A stretch of 32,457 bases of DNA from CAZSNT01 sp964607765. Its GTDB lineage: Bacteria > Verrucomicrobiota > Lentisphaeria > Oligosphaerales > JABHEG01. This document shows, piece by piece, positions 1-8,600 of this stretch (its first letter is position 1; each line of letters begins with the position of its first letter). The stretch covers positions 1-32,457 of the forward strand of contig CAZSNT010000119.1 of assembly GCA_964607765.1 (NCBI GenBank). Reading direction: 5' to 3'. Made by a program: the position numbers and the translations under genes. The notes below the pieces were generated by a model. That model worked only from the letters and a program-made list of their open reading frames with translations, was not told the DNA's origin and ran no database searches.

Positions 1-1430
1 AGTTCTGGATGGTCAACCCGTCGATGTTGGTGCCCGGCCCGTTCAGCAGCAGGAAGCCGCGGTACTGCCCGTCACCGTTGATGATGTTCCTGTCCGCATC
101 CGTTGTTCCCCACACATTGATGTCCTTGTCCTCGACCAGCACCTGGCGCTTCAGCGTATGCGTGCCGTCGTGAACCCAGACCGTCTCGCCCGTGTTCGCA
201 GCGTAGGCGCCGTCCGCCACCTGCCCGTCCGTGGTCACGTGCCAGGCGTCGTCCGCGTCGTCTGTGCCCGGATCCTGGAGGGACACGCCCTGGATCAGCA
301 CGGGCTCGCCCTCGAACGTGACATCGCCGTCAACAACCACTGCTCCCGCACCCGCGTCGTATACGTTCTCAGCGTCAATGAACAGGGAGCGATTGATGGC
401 CACATCGCCCACATACGTGCCCTCGTGAACGACAATCCCCCCACCGTCGGGTACAGTGCCCGAGTCCACGGCAGCCTGCATCGACATCGTGTTGGGAACA
501 TGCAGGTAGAACTCATAGTCCAGCCCCAGGTGGAAATCGTGCTCGTCCCAGGCTGCAGTGCCCCACCACGGGCGGAAGTCCACGTCCGCAGTCACGCCGT
601 TGCCATGTCCATCGTGCGCCGGGCCGCCCGGTCCTGAGCAGTGTCCCCACCAGTTGTGCATTGCGTCGATCGTAGCCCCGGCCGTGTGCGCCACGGCCGT
701 GGTGTTGCCGCTGAACTCGCAGGTGTTGATGGTCGCGCCCGAGTTGGACGTGATGCCCGTGGTGTAGTTGCGGACAGCAAGATACGTGACCGTCACACCC
801 GTGCTGGTGATCGTCATACCCGTACCCGCGCCCTGCAGTACGGGATCCTGGTTGGCGTCCGCACGCGTGATGGTCATGTCCTTGGGCACGTTCACGTTCT
901 CGTTGTACGTGCCGGTGTAGACGTAGACCGTGCCGGTTCGGCGCACGCCGCTGACACCGTCCTGGATCGTGGCGAATGCGTCGGTGCCAAACGACGTGGC
1001 CGGGCCGCCGCCATCGGGATCCGTGCCTGCAGGTGTGCCGGCCCACGTGTCGTCCACGTAAACGGTCAGAGGCACGTTCGCTTTCAGCACCACATCATTG
1101 CCCGTGCCGCCCTGGTACGTGATGATGAAGTAGTCCGGGCCGATGGTGAAGTCCGAGCCCTCGCTCCGGCCGTCGAACGTGCCTGTAACCGCGTCGCCGC
1201 CGTCGTTGTTGATGATGACAAACTCCGTGTTGGCCGCTGGGTTGTAGCCGGGCAAGACACTCAGCGTGGCGTTGCCGAGCGAGACGGTGCCGCTCACGTT
1301 CAGCTGATCGTACTGCGTCTCGACCGTCGGGCCGTCCAGCTCGACCTCGAACGTGGTGTTGCTGTCGAAGCTCACACTGCCCGTGTCCAGTTTGCCGGGC
1401 GATACACCGGGTGCGACCGTGCCGCCGGTC
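1..1430 (-). repeat. Paralogous duplicated segment, copy A (copy B 6714-8158)
   Basis: The first 1.43 kb matches 6714-8158 nearly base for base. The coordinate offset is 6713 at the left and 6728 further on, because of one in-frame 15-bp difference (HDGTH versus KDPAVAGTTH in the protein). Within it, 1116-1420 and 7844-8148 are identical by my reading (305 bp). It encodes the last beta-strand segment and the beta-helix of both giant proteins. Confidence 0.9.
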
Positions 1431-4246
1431 GAGGTGACCGTGCCCGCAATGCTGCCCGTGCCTTGGAGGGTCGTGCCTGTGTTCACGGCCACTGCCGTGT
1501 TCGCAAGCGATCCGGTTACAGAAAGTGTGCCTGCGGCCACCGTGGTCGCGCCCGTGTAGGTGTTCGCGCCGCTCAGTGTCAAGCTGCCGTCACCGACCTT
1601 GGTCAAGCCGCCGTTGCCGCTGATGTCGCCGCTGAACGTCGTGTCCGCGTCGTTGCCGCCCGTACTGAGAGTCGCTGCACCGAGGTCGACTGACCCCGTG
1701 CCGGCCAGTGATCCGATCGTGTCCGAGTTGCCGTTCAGGTCCAGTGTGGCTGTGGTCAATGTCAGAGCCGTGTCATCCGGCACGATGTTGGCCGCGGACA
1801 GCCGAAACGTATCGCCGCTGACACCCGTGAACGTGGTCGCATCCGGGTCGTAGCCATTGTCCATGGCTGCCAGCTGGATCAGGCTGCTGCCGCCCTGCGC
1901 ATTGATGGTCAGCGAGTCGCTCGGATTCGCAAACACTGTGAACTCGAAAGCGCCGCTGACACTGCGGATCTGCGAGTTGCCGTCGGTCAGGTTCCCGTTG
2001 TCCTCGAGCCACGCGTCGTCAACATTGCTTGGCAGGTTCAGAACGAGGTCGTTGGCTGTGCTGCCGGTCATGTCAACCGGGGCAAGGCCACTGAAATCAA
2101 CGTCCACCCCGTCGTTACCCCAGTCGATCGTACCGACGCCGGGCCCGGTGTGGTTCATCGTGGCGCTGCCCCAGACCCCGCCCGTGACGACCAGCGCATC
2201 GTTGTCCGGCGCACCGTTGCCGGAGAACGCAATATCGAGGTCGGTGGGCAAGCCGCTGCCGTAGTCAAGCGTCAACGTATCGTCCTGCCCGGCAGCGCCG
2301 CTGATGGATAGGGAGGCCGCGGCATCGGTGGGCACGCTCATCAGCGTGTTGCCATCGCTGTCGGTGACCACCAGGCTGCCGCCAACCAACGCCAGTCTGA
2401 TGTTACCGCCGCCGAGCGGCACAGCCAGCGTGAGTGGCTGCGCCGTTGCGCCGTCAACAATTGTCGTCTGGTGGTCTTCCACCTCACCATCCGGAGCATA
2501 TCCTGTCGGGGACAGGCCGCCGGCTGAACTCAAGCGGAAACGTGCAAATGTACTCCCAGCGCTTGCCCCCGAGGGCACGGTGAACGGTATGACATTCGTG
2601 CCAGGGTTCAGAATTGCGCTTGAGATGATTCGCTCGCCCGGGTGCTCGAACACGCCGTTCCTGTTGAAGTCAATCCACCCATCCAGCCTGCCCTGCGCGG
2701 ACGCTGTCGCGGTGATACTGCCCGTGCCGGCAGCAGCAGCAGCGACCAGACTGGCGTTCAATGTCGTCCCGTCGTCGTCGCTACCATCGCCATCAGTATC
2801 ATCTCCCATCGCGTCCACATCCGGCTGACCATCCGGGTCGCCGTCGTTAGCCCAGCCCAGCTGGAACCCGAGGACTCGACTGTGCCGTGCACCGTCACTT
2901 GCAGTCAGTGTGGCGTAACTGTCAGGCGCGTCCCCGAAGTCGAGAAGAGCGCCTGGGCCGAAGATATAACCCGCCCCGGCAGGGACGCCTGAGGTCCGCG
3001 CGTCATACGCCCCGACCAAGCCCAGATCACCAGAAAGCGCAACCGAGAGTCCAAAAGCGTCTCCAGCGTGACCATCACTTGCAGCGAGCTTCGCGTGCCG
3101 GGTCCAGGTGGCCCCGTTGCGCGTGAAAACATACGCGCCGCCGGCACGAGGATCAGTGCCGGGATCACCGCGACCCCAAGCGCCGATCAACGCCGTGTCG
3201 GCCGACACCGCCACAGACAGGCTGAACCAGTCGTCCTCATACCCGTCGTCCACGGTGAGTTTGGCCTCCTGCGTCCATGTCGAGCCGCTGCGCACAAAGA
3301 CGTAACCGGCGCCGGAGTTCTTGACGCCAGGGCCCACAGGAAGGGTCTCGGCACGATACGCGCCGACCAATGCGGTGTCAGCCGACACTGACACGGCACA
3401 TCCGAAGTAGCCCCACACGGCCCCCTCGTCCGCCATCAGTTTCCCCTGCAGGTTCCAGTTGCCGGCTTCCTGGACAAAGACATAAGCCGCACCGGCCATG
3501 TAGCCATTCTCACCGTCGGAGTACGCGCCAACCACCATCGTGTCCCCGCAAAGCGACACGGCCCCCCCAAAGGTCTCCCGGTATGGCGTTGGCGTATCTT
3601 CCCCACTGGTGAGCCTGACCTTCTGAGTCCAAGCTGCGCCGCTGCGGGTGAACACATAAGCCGCCCCAGAGTGCGTGGGATCGCGGACGTAACCGCTGGC
3701 ACCGACTACAACCGTATCTCCGTCAATGGCGACAGACGAACCGAACTGATCTGTTGCCACGCCATCGTCCGCAGTGAGTTTGGCCTGCTGTGTCCACGTA
3801 GTACCGGTGCGCACAAACACGTATGCTGCTCCGGCGTCCGGTTCGTTGCCGTCGCCGCGCCGTGTGCCGATTACTGCGGTATCTCCGGACACCGTGACGC
3901 ACCACCCAATCCAGTTGATGGCCGGGTTGTCTTCAGGCTCGAGTACTGCCTGCTGCGTCCACGTGCCCCCGCTGCGAACAAAGACGTAAGCCTGACCGGG
4001 ACACGCCGCATCAGGATCCGCGTTGAAGGCGCTGAGAACGGCCGTCTCGCCTGAGATCGAGACCGAGCGACCAAGGTAGTAGGTGGACGAGGGAGGGGTG
4101 GCGAGAAGCTTGGCCAATTCCGTCTCGGGGACGCCAGCGCTCGTGTGCCAGCCCATGCCGCAGAGAAGCAGGACCGCCTGCAGCAACAGGACCACACGCC
4201 GCTGGGCATGGAGCACGTGGCGACGTAATGTGGACATCGTTGTCAT
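1..4246 (-). CDS. Giant secreted FG-GAP / GEVED / beta-helix protein (3' end outside window)
   Basis: The minus strand is open from ATG 4246 to the left edge (1,415 codons, no stop), so the C-terminus is missing. The N-terminus has a basic stretch then a hydrophobic core (RRVVLLLQAVLLLCGMG), read as a signal peptide; an in-frame ATG at 4237 is an alternative start. Residues ~43-434 hold seven repeats of the type FGxSVAxxGDTxxVGA...GAAYVFxRxGxxWTQxAKL, i.e. FG-GAP blades, enough for a seven-bladed propeller. A GEVED-type domain follows (~435-590, DFGDAPDSY ... GEVEDH), then a linker, one autotransporter-type beta-strand repeat (GLTKVGDGSLTLSGANTYTG) and, from ~1063, a parallel beta-helix with HNWWGHCSGPGG. 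It starts 28 nt after the pseudopilin stop, so co-transcription is likely. The C-terminal part is nearly identical to the giant gene at 5671-20975, which predicts about 340 missing residues ending in a CARDB domain. The role is unknown; a surface or extracellular adhesin or scaffold is an inference. Confidence 0.85.
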   Translation of the reverse strand, partial: MTTMSTLRRHVLHAQRRVVLLLQAVLLLCGMGWHTSAGVPETELAKLLATPPSSTYYLGRSVSISGETAVLSAFNADPDAACPGQAYVFVRSGGTWTQQAVLEPEDNPAINWIGWCVTVSGDTAVIGTRRGDGNEPDAGAAYVFVRTGTTWTQQAKLTADDGVATDQFGSSVAIDGDTVVVGASGYVRDPTHSGAAYVFTRSGAAWTQKVRLTSGEDTPTPYRETFGGAVSLCGDTMVVGAYSDGENGYMAGAAYVFVQEAGNWNLQGKLMADEGAVWGYFGCAVSVSADTALVGAYRAETLPVGPGVKNSGAGYVFVRSGSTWTQEAKLTVDDGYEDDWFSLSVAVSADTALIGAWGRGDPGTDPRAGGAYVFTRNGATWTRHAKLAASDGHAGDAFGLSVALSGDLGLVGAYDARTSGVPAGAGYIFGPGALLDFGDAPDSYATLTASDGARHSRVLGFQLGWANDGDPDGQPDVDAMGDDTDGDGSDDDGTTLNASLVAAAAAGTGSITATASAQGRLDGWIDFNRNGVFEHPGERIISSAILNPGTNVIPFTVPSGASAGSTFARFRLSSAGGLSPTGYAPDGEVEDHQTTIVDGATAQPLTLAVPLGGGNIRLALVGGSLVVTDSDGNTLMSVPTDAAASLSISGAAGQDDTLTLDYGSGLPTDLDIAFSGNGAPDNDALVVTGGVWGSATMNHTGPGVGTIDWGNDGVDVDFSGLAPVDMTGSTANDLVLNLPSNVDDAWLEDNGNLTDGNSQIRSVSGAFEFTVFANPSDSLTINAQGGSSLIQLAAMDNGYDPDATTFTGVSGDTFRLSAANIVPDDTALTLTTATLDLNGNSDTIGSLAGTGSVDLGAATLSTGGNDADTTFSGDISGNGGLTKVGDGSLTLSGANTYTGATTVAAGTLSVTGSLANTAVAVNTGTTLQGTGSIAGTVTSTGGTVAPGVSPGKLDTGSVSFDSNTTFEVELDGPTVETQYDQLNVSGTVSLGNATLSVLPGYNPAANTEFVIINNDGGDAVTGTFDGRSEGSDFTIGPDYFIITYQGGTGNDVVLKANVPLTVYVDDTWAGTPAGTDPDGGGPATSFGTDAFATIQDGVSGVRRTGTVYVYTGTYNENVNVPKDMTITRADANQDPVLQGAGTGMTITSTGVTVTYLAVRNYTTGITSNSGATINTCEFSGNTTAVAHTAGATIDAMHNWWGHCSGPGGPAHDGHGNGVTADVDFRPWWGTAAWDEHDFHLGLDYEFYLHVPNTMSMQAAVDSGTVPDGGGIVVHEGTYVGDVAINRSLFIDAENVYDAGAGAVVVDGDVTFEGEPVLIQGVSLQDPGTDDADDAWHVTTDGQVADGAYAANTGETVWVHDGTHTLKRQVLVEDKDINVWGTTDADRNIINGDGQYRGFLLLNGPGTNIDGLTIQN

Positions 4247-4274
4247 GATACCCTCTTCGTTTTCCGCCAATCCA

Positions 4275-5063
4275 CTACGGCCTGGAACTCGCACTCATTG
4301 TGTGGATGACATCGTCGTCGCCGAGTGTGAGTCCGTCCACGTCGAAGTCGGTATCCACTTCCTCGTCCGGGCCGGCGCTGAGGATCACAACGTCCTCAAC
4401 GAACCCGTTCGCGAACGCGTGGAAGCCCGGCGTGTCGGCCCGGGCTTCGAGGTACATCACGTTGGCGGCGTAGCGGTTGCCCCAGGGGGCCGGATCGATC
4501 GGTGCGGTCATGTACGGGCCGCGCCAGGCGAACTCGCTGTTGAACCCGCCGCTCTCGCCGCGGGCGAACATGGGATCGGCAGCAGGATTGGTCAGATCGG
4601 TCGGGGTGCGGTAGGCGTGGGCCGGATCACCGTTGGGCGTGTTGGTCACCAGGTGGTTCGCGAAGAAGTCGAGGATGCCCGTGCCGTGGTCGATCACCCG
4701 CGCCCAGTCGCCGCCGCCCGACATGATCTCCACTTCCGGGATGTCGCCGTCCGAGACGAGGACACTGCAGACGTTCGTGTTGCTCTGGTCCGGGCGGCTG
4801 CCCGCGGCGCCGCCGGCCGTGCCGGCGCCTGTGCCCTCGATCATGAAGTGACTGTTCGCGGTGTCCTCGATGAACATGGCCATGGCGCAGCCGAGGGCCT
4901 GCACATCTTCACGTGCGCGACACACCTTCGCGTTGCGCACGTAGCGGTCGATCACGGGCGCAAGAATGGCGCAGAGGATCGAGAGGACGATGAGGATTAT
5001 GGTCAGCTCGGATAGCGACCAGTGATGGGACCACGTGTGACGTCCGGAATGGCGCGAGCTCAT
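4275..5063 (-). CDS. Pseudopilin-like protein, downstream copy
   Basis: This 262-residue protein has a short polar N-terminus, then WSLSELTIILIVLSILCAIL, a type IV pilin-like alpha helix with Glu19 at the +5 position. The residue before the predicted cleavage site is His14, not the usual Gly, so prepilin peptidase processing is uncertain. The soluble domain (~45-262) contains GGAAGSRPDQSNTN, a WRGPYMTAPIDP-WGNRY segment and a C-terminal acidic DEEVDTDFDVDGL stretch reminiscent of the calcium-binding tails of major pseudopilins (GspG type); that comparison is an inference. Start ATG 5063 is preferred over an upstream extension because GGAGG lies 7 nt before it and the same start is conserved in the paralogue at 20993-21781 (equal length, very similar sequence). 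A conserved structured leader precedes it, and the giant FG-GAP gene begins 28 nt after its stop. Confidence 0.85.
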   Translation of the reverse strand: MSSRHSGRHTWSHHWSLSELTIILIVLSILCAILAPVIDRYVRNAKVCRAREDVQALGCAMAMFIEDTANSHFMIEGTGAGTAGGAAGSRPDQSNTNVCSVLVSDGDIPEVEIMSGGGDWARVIDHGTGILDFFANHLVTNTPNGDPAHAYRTPTDLTNPAADPMFARGESGGFNSEFAWRGPYMTAPIDPAPWGNRYAANVMYLEARADTPGFHAFANGFVEDVVILSAGPDEEVDTDFDVDGLTLGDDDVIHTMSASSRP

Positions 5064-5362
5064 CCGCTTTCCTCCAAATAGTGTCTTGCCGACCGCAGGC
5101 ATGGCAGCCATGCGGCCGAACACGTGCGGTGTGCCTGGCATTTCGCAGGCACACGGCCTGGAGTACGGACTGGCGCTCACGTACGCACGACTGACTCGGC
5201 CCTGGCAAGGCGGCAGTGCGCCACTTTTCGGAGTGGCGCACGATGTCAGTCGCATTCCCTCAGCGCTGCTCCTGTTGCGGACAGTCGTAGCGCCTGTGTG
5301 CAGGGAATCGCAGGTCTCACGCCCTTCTTCAGGCTGCCTCAGCCCAGCAGGAAGCAAACCAC
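5064..5362 (-). promoter_or_regulatory. Structured 5' leader RNA, copy 1
   Basis: Between the giant gene stop and the pseudopilin start lies a stretch rich in inverted repeats that is homologous to 21782-22077. In RNA sense: stem A pairs 5308-5302 with 5260-5254; inside it a small hairpin (CUG/CAG) presents loop UCCGCAA (5281-5275). Stem B pairs 5252-5245 with 5195-5188 (8 bp) and encloses stem C, 5241-5233 with 5224-5216 (9 bp). Stem D pairs 5154-5146 with 5137-5129 (9 bp). The ribosome site GGAGG follows directly, ahead of ATG 5063. Between the copies, stems A, B and C each carry a compensatory pair change. I do not recognise it as a known riboswitch. A cis-regulatory leader is the inferred role. 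Confidence 0.65.
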
Positions 5363-5531
5363 TGGAGCGATCACGTGGTTACAAGCCGGTATGTCCCAAG
5401 CCGTTACGACACGTCTCGCAGGGCGCCGCCACAGGGAACGCAGCACGAAGGGAAGGAGAGTCAACAGGACGCGTGGGACGACCTACGCGTTTTGTGGGGA
5501 TGCCGGATGCTGTGCCATGCACCTGGAGGGC

Positions 5532-5639
5532 GACGCAAGAGATGGAGCGGAAGGCCAGGATCCGGCTCGCGAGGACGCTCGCCGGCTGACGCAAGGGATA
5601 GAGTGGAAGGCACGACTCGGCTCGCGGGGACACTCGCCC
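5532..5639. repeat. Two tandem imperfect ~52-bp repeats
   Basis: Units at 5532-5583 and 5588-5639 (56-bp spacing) share GACGCAAG, the GGAAGG region, GGCTCGCG and a GGACRCTCGCC end. They lie just beyond the stop of the giant gene (5671) on its 3' side. I see no protein gene between 5363 and 5670; this repeat pair is the only structure I can name there. The GCGAGG-ACGCTCGC core is palindrome-like and may belong to a dispersed intergenic repeat family (inference). Confidence 0.6.
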
Positions 5640-5670
5640 TTGTAGTGGGGCGGGAGAGACAACGTCGGGC

Positions 5671-8600
5671 CTACCAGAACGTCCAGTAGCGGAGGTTGTT
5701 CAGCTCGCTCTGTTCTTCGGTCTCGTCGTCGCTGTCGATCGTCAGGGTCATGTGCGTGTCCACGCCCGGTGCGGTCAGGCTGTCGAAGCGCATGACCTTC
5801 ATCTCGCCGCGCTGCAGGATCTGGCCCACGGGCAGCCAGGCCCGGTTCGTGCCGCCCGCCGCACCCGTCCACAGCTCGACCCAGCCCGGGTTGCCGATCG
5901 TGCGGCCCATGTTCTTGACCATCAGGTACGCGGTGAACGTACTGCCTGCAGTCGGCCGCGCCGGATCCAGCTCGATCCGCGCAATGATGAAGTCCGGTTC
6001 GGTGAACGCGCCGGGCTGGCCCGTGAACGTGCACTCGTACGCGCCCATGTCCACGATCCCGTCACCCAGCGCCTCCGTGCCGCCGAGATCGTATGGCAGC
6101 TCGATGATGCGGTCGTTGCCGGCCAGATCCTTCTCGCCGGTCATCCATGGCTGGTTCACGCCCTTGTCCAGCACGGGCGACAGGTGCTCCGAGAACTCCC
6201 AGTACTCGGGCGTGAAGTCGGCGGCAGACCGGAACCACGGCTCGCCCGTGATGTTGTTGCCGCCGTCGAAGGCGGACCCGGTCAGATCCGGGGTCGTGCT
6301 GCAGTGTGCGTAGGTCGGGGTCGCTGCGCCGCTGGTGTTGTACACGTTGTCGCCGTTGTGTGCCTTGTTGTAGTAGATGATCGTGTTGGTGACCGTGCCG
6401 CCCTCGTGGCAGTAGATGCCGCCGCCGTACGTCGTGCCGGTGTAGTAGCCTGCGTTCTCCGCCACGGTGCAGCTCTCGACCTGGCCCGCGTTCTGGATGT
6501 AGAGTCCGCCGCCCGCCACGGTCGCCACGTTGCCGAAGAGCAGGCAGTTGCGCACCACGCCGGTCACCGACGTCGGATCCGTGGGCTGCGTGAACAGGTA
6601 GATTCCCCCACCGTACGTGGCCCAGTTGCCGTTGATCTTGCAGTAGAACACCTCGCCGCCGTTGTCGGAGTAGATCGCGCCGCCCGGCCCCGCCGTGCCG
6701 TCGTGCGCGTTGCAGTTCTGGATGGTCAACCCGTCGATGTTGGTGCCCGGCCCGTTCAGCAGCAGGAACCCGCGATACTGCCCGTCACCGTCGATGATGT
6801 TCGTGTCCGCGTCGGTCTGGCCCCAGACGTTGATGTCCTTGTCCTCGACCAGGACCTGGCGTTTCAGGATGTGCGTCGTGCCCGCCACGGCCGGGTCTTT
6901 CACCCAGACCGTCTCGCCCGTGTTCGCGGCGTAGGCGCCATCGGCGACCTGCCCGCTGGTGGTCACGTGCCAGGCGTCGTCTGCATCGTCCGTGCCCGGG
7001 TTCTGCAGCGACACTCCCTGGATGAGCACCGGCTCGCCCTCGAACGTGACATCCCCGTCAACAACCACTGCCCCTGCGCCGCCGTCGTACACGTTTTCCG
7101 CGTCAATGAACAGGGAGCGATTGATGGTCACATCGCCCACATACGTGCCTTCGTGCACCACAATCCCGCCGCCATCAGGCACGAGCCCCGAGTTCACGGC
7201 ATCCTGCATCGACATGGTGTTGGGAACGTGCAGATAGAACTCGTAGTCCAGTCCCAGATGGAAATCGTGCTCGTCCCAGGCCGCAGTGCCCCACCACGGG
7301 CGGAAGTCTACGTCCGCGGTGACGCCGTTGCCGTGTCCATCGTGCGCCGGGCCGCCCGGTCCTGAGCAGTGCCCCCACCAGTTGTGCATCGCGTCGATCG
7401 TGGCGCCGGCCGTGTGCGCAACAGCCGTGGTGTTGCCGCTGAACTCGCAATAGTTGATCGTCGCGCCGGAATTGGACGTGATGCCCGTGGTGTAGTTGCG
7501 GACAGCAAGATACGTGACCGTCACACCCGTGCTGGTGATCGTCATGCCGGTACCCGCGCCCTGCAGCACAGGATCCTGGTTGGCGTCCGCGCGCGTGATT
7601 GTCATGTCCTTGGGCACGTTGACGTTCTCGTTGTACGTGCCGGTGTAGACGTAGACCGTGCCGGTGCGACGCACGCCGCTGACACCGTCCTGGATCGTGG
7701 CGAACGCGTCCGTGCCGAACGACGTGGCCGGGCCGCCGCCGTCCGGGTCGGCGCCTGCAGCCGTGCCGGCCCAGGAGTCGTCGACGTACACAGTCAGCGG
7801 CACGTTCGCTTTCAGCACCACATCATTGCCCGTGCCGCCCTGATACGTGATGATGAAGTAGTCCGGGCCGATGGTGAAGTCCGAGCCCTCGCTCCGGCCG
7901 TCGAACGTGCCTGTAACCGCGTCGCCGCCGTCGTTGTTGATGATGACAAACTCCGTGTTGGCCGCTGGGTTGTAGCCGGGCAAGACACTCAGCGTGGCGT
8001 TGCCGAGCGAGACGGTGCCGCTCACGTTCAGCTGATCGTACTGCGTCTCGACCGTCGGGCCGTCCAGCTCGACCTCGAACGTGGTGTTGCTGTCGAAGCT
8101 CACACTGCCCGTGTCCAGTTTGCCGGGCGATACACCGGGTGCGACCGTACCGCCGGTTGAGGTGACCATGCCTGCAATGCTGCCCGTGCCCTGGAGCGTG
8201 GCGTCCGTCTTCACGGCCACGACCGTGTTGTCCAGTGTGCCTGTCACCGACAGCGTGCCCGCGTTGACGTTGGCCGTGCCTGTGGCCAGACTGTCTCCGC
8301 TCATCGTGAACGTGCCGCTGCCTGCCTTGGTCAGTGTCCCGGCCTCACTCATGACGCCGCTGTAGGTGGTGCTCGCGTTGTTGCCGCCCACGGCGAGACT
8401 GCCCGAGCCAAGCGTCACGGCGCCCGCGCCGGCCAGGGATCCGACCGTCTCGGTTGCGCCGTTCACGTCCAGTGTTGCGCCGCCGACAACGGTGACTGCG
8501 CTGCCGTCCGTGATCACGGCCGACGCGCCGAGCCTCAGCGTCCCTGCGTTCACAGTCGTCGCGCCCGCGTACGTGTTGGCGCCGGAAATCGTGAACGTGC

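Noticed and set aside
513..1693. Long open frames on the plus strand and in other minus frames (e.g. 641-1693, 5752-7365, 11773-13197, 16842-18767)
   Set aside because: They are shadows of GC-rich repeat coding on the minus strand. Their translations are Arg/Val/His-rich without motifs, while the minus-strand frame shows clear domains.
4275..5357. N-terminally extended pseudopilin starting at 5357
   Set aside because: The extension would translate the structured leader. The ribosome site and paralogue conservation support the start at 5063.
5064..5362. c-di-GMP-I or cobalamin riboswitch in the leaders
   Set aside because: Loop CCGCAA recalls part of the cobalamin consensus, but the B12 box and the overall arrangement are not visible, and the GEMM core motifs are absent.
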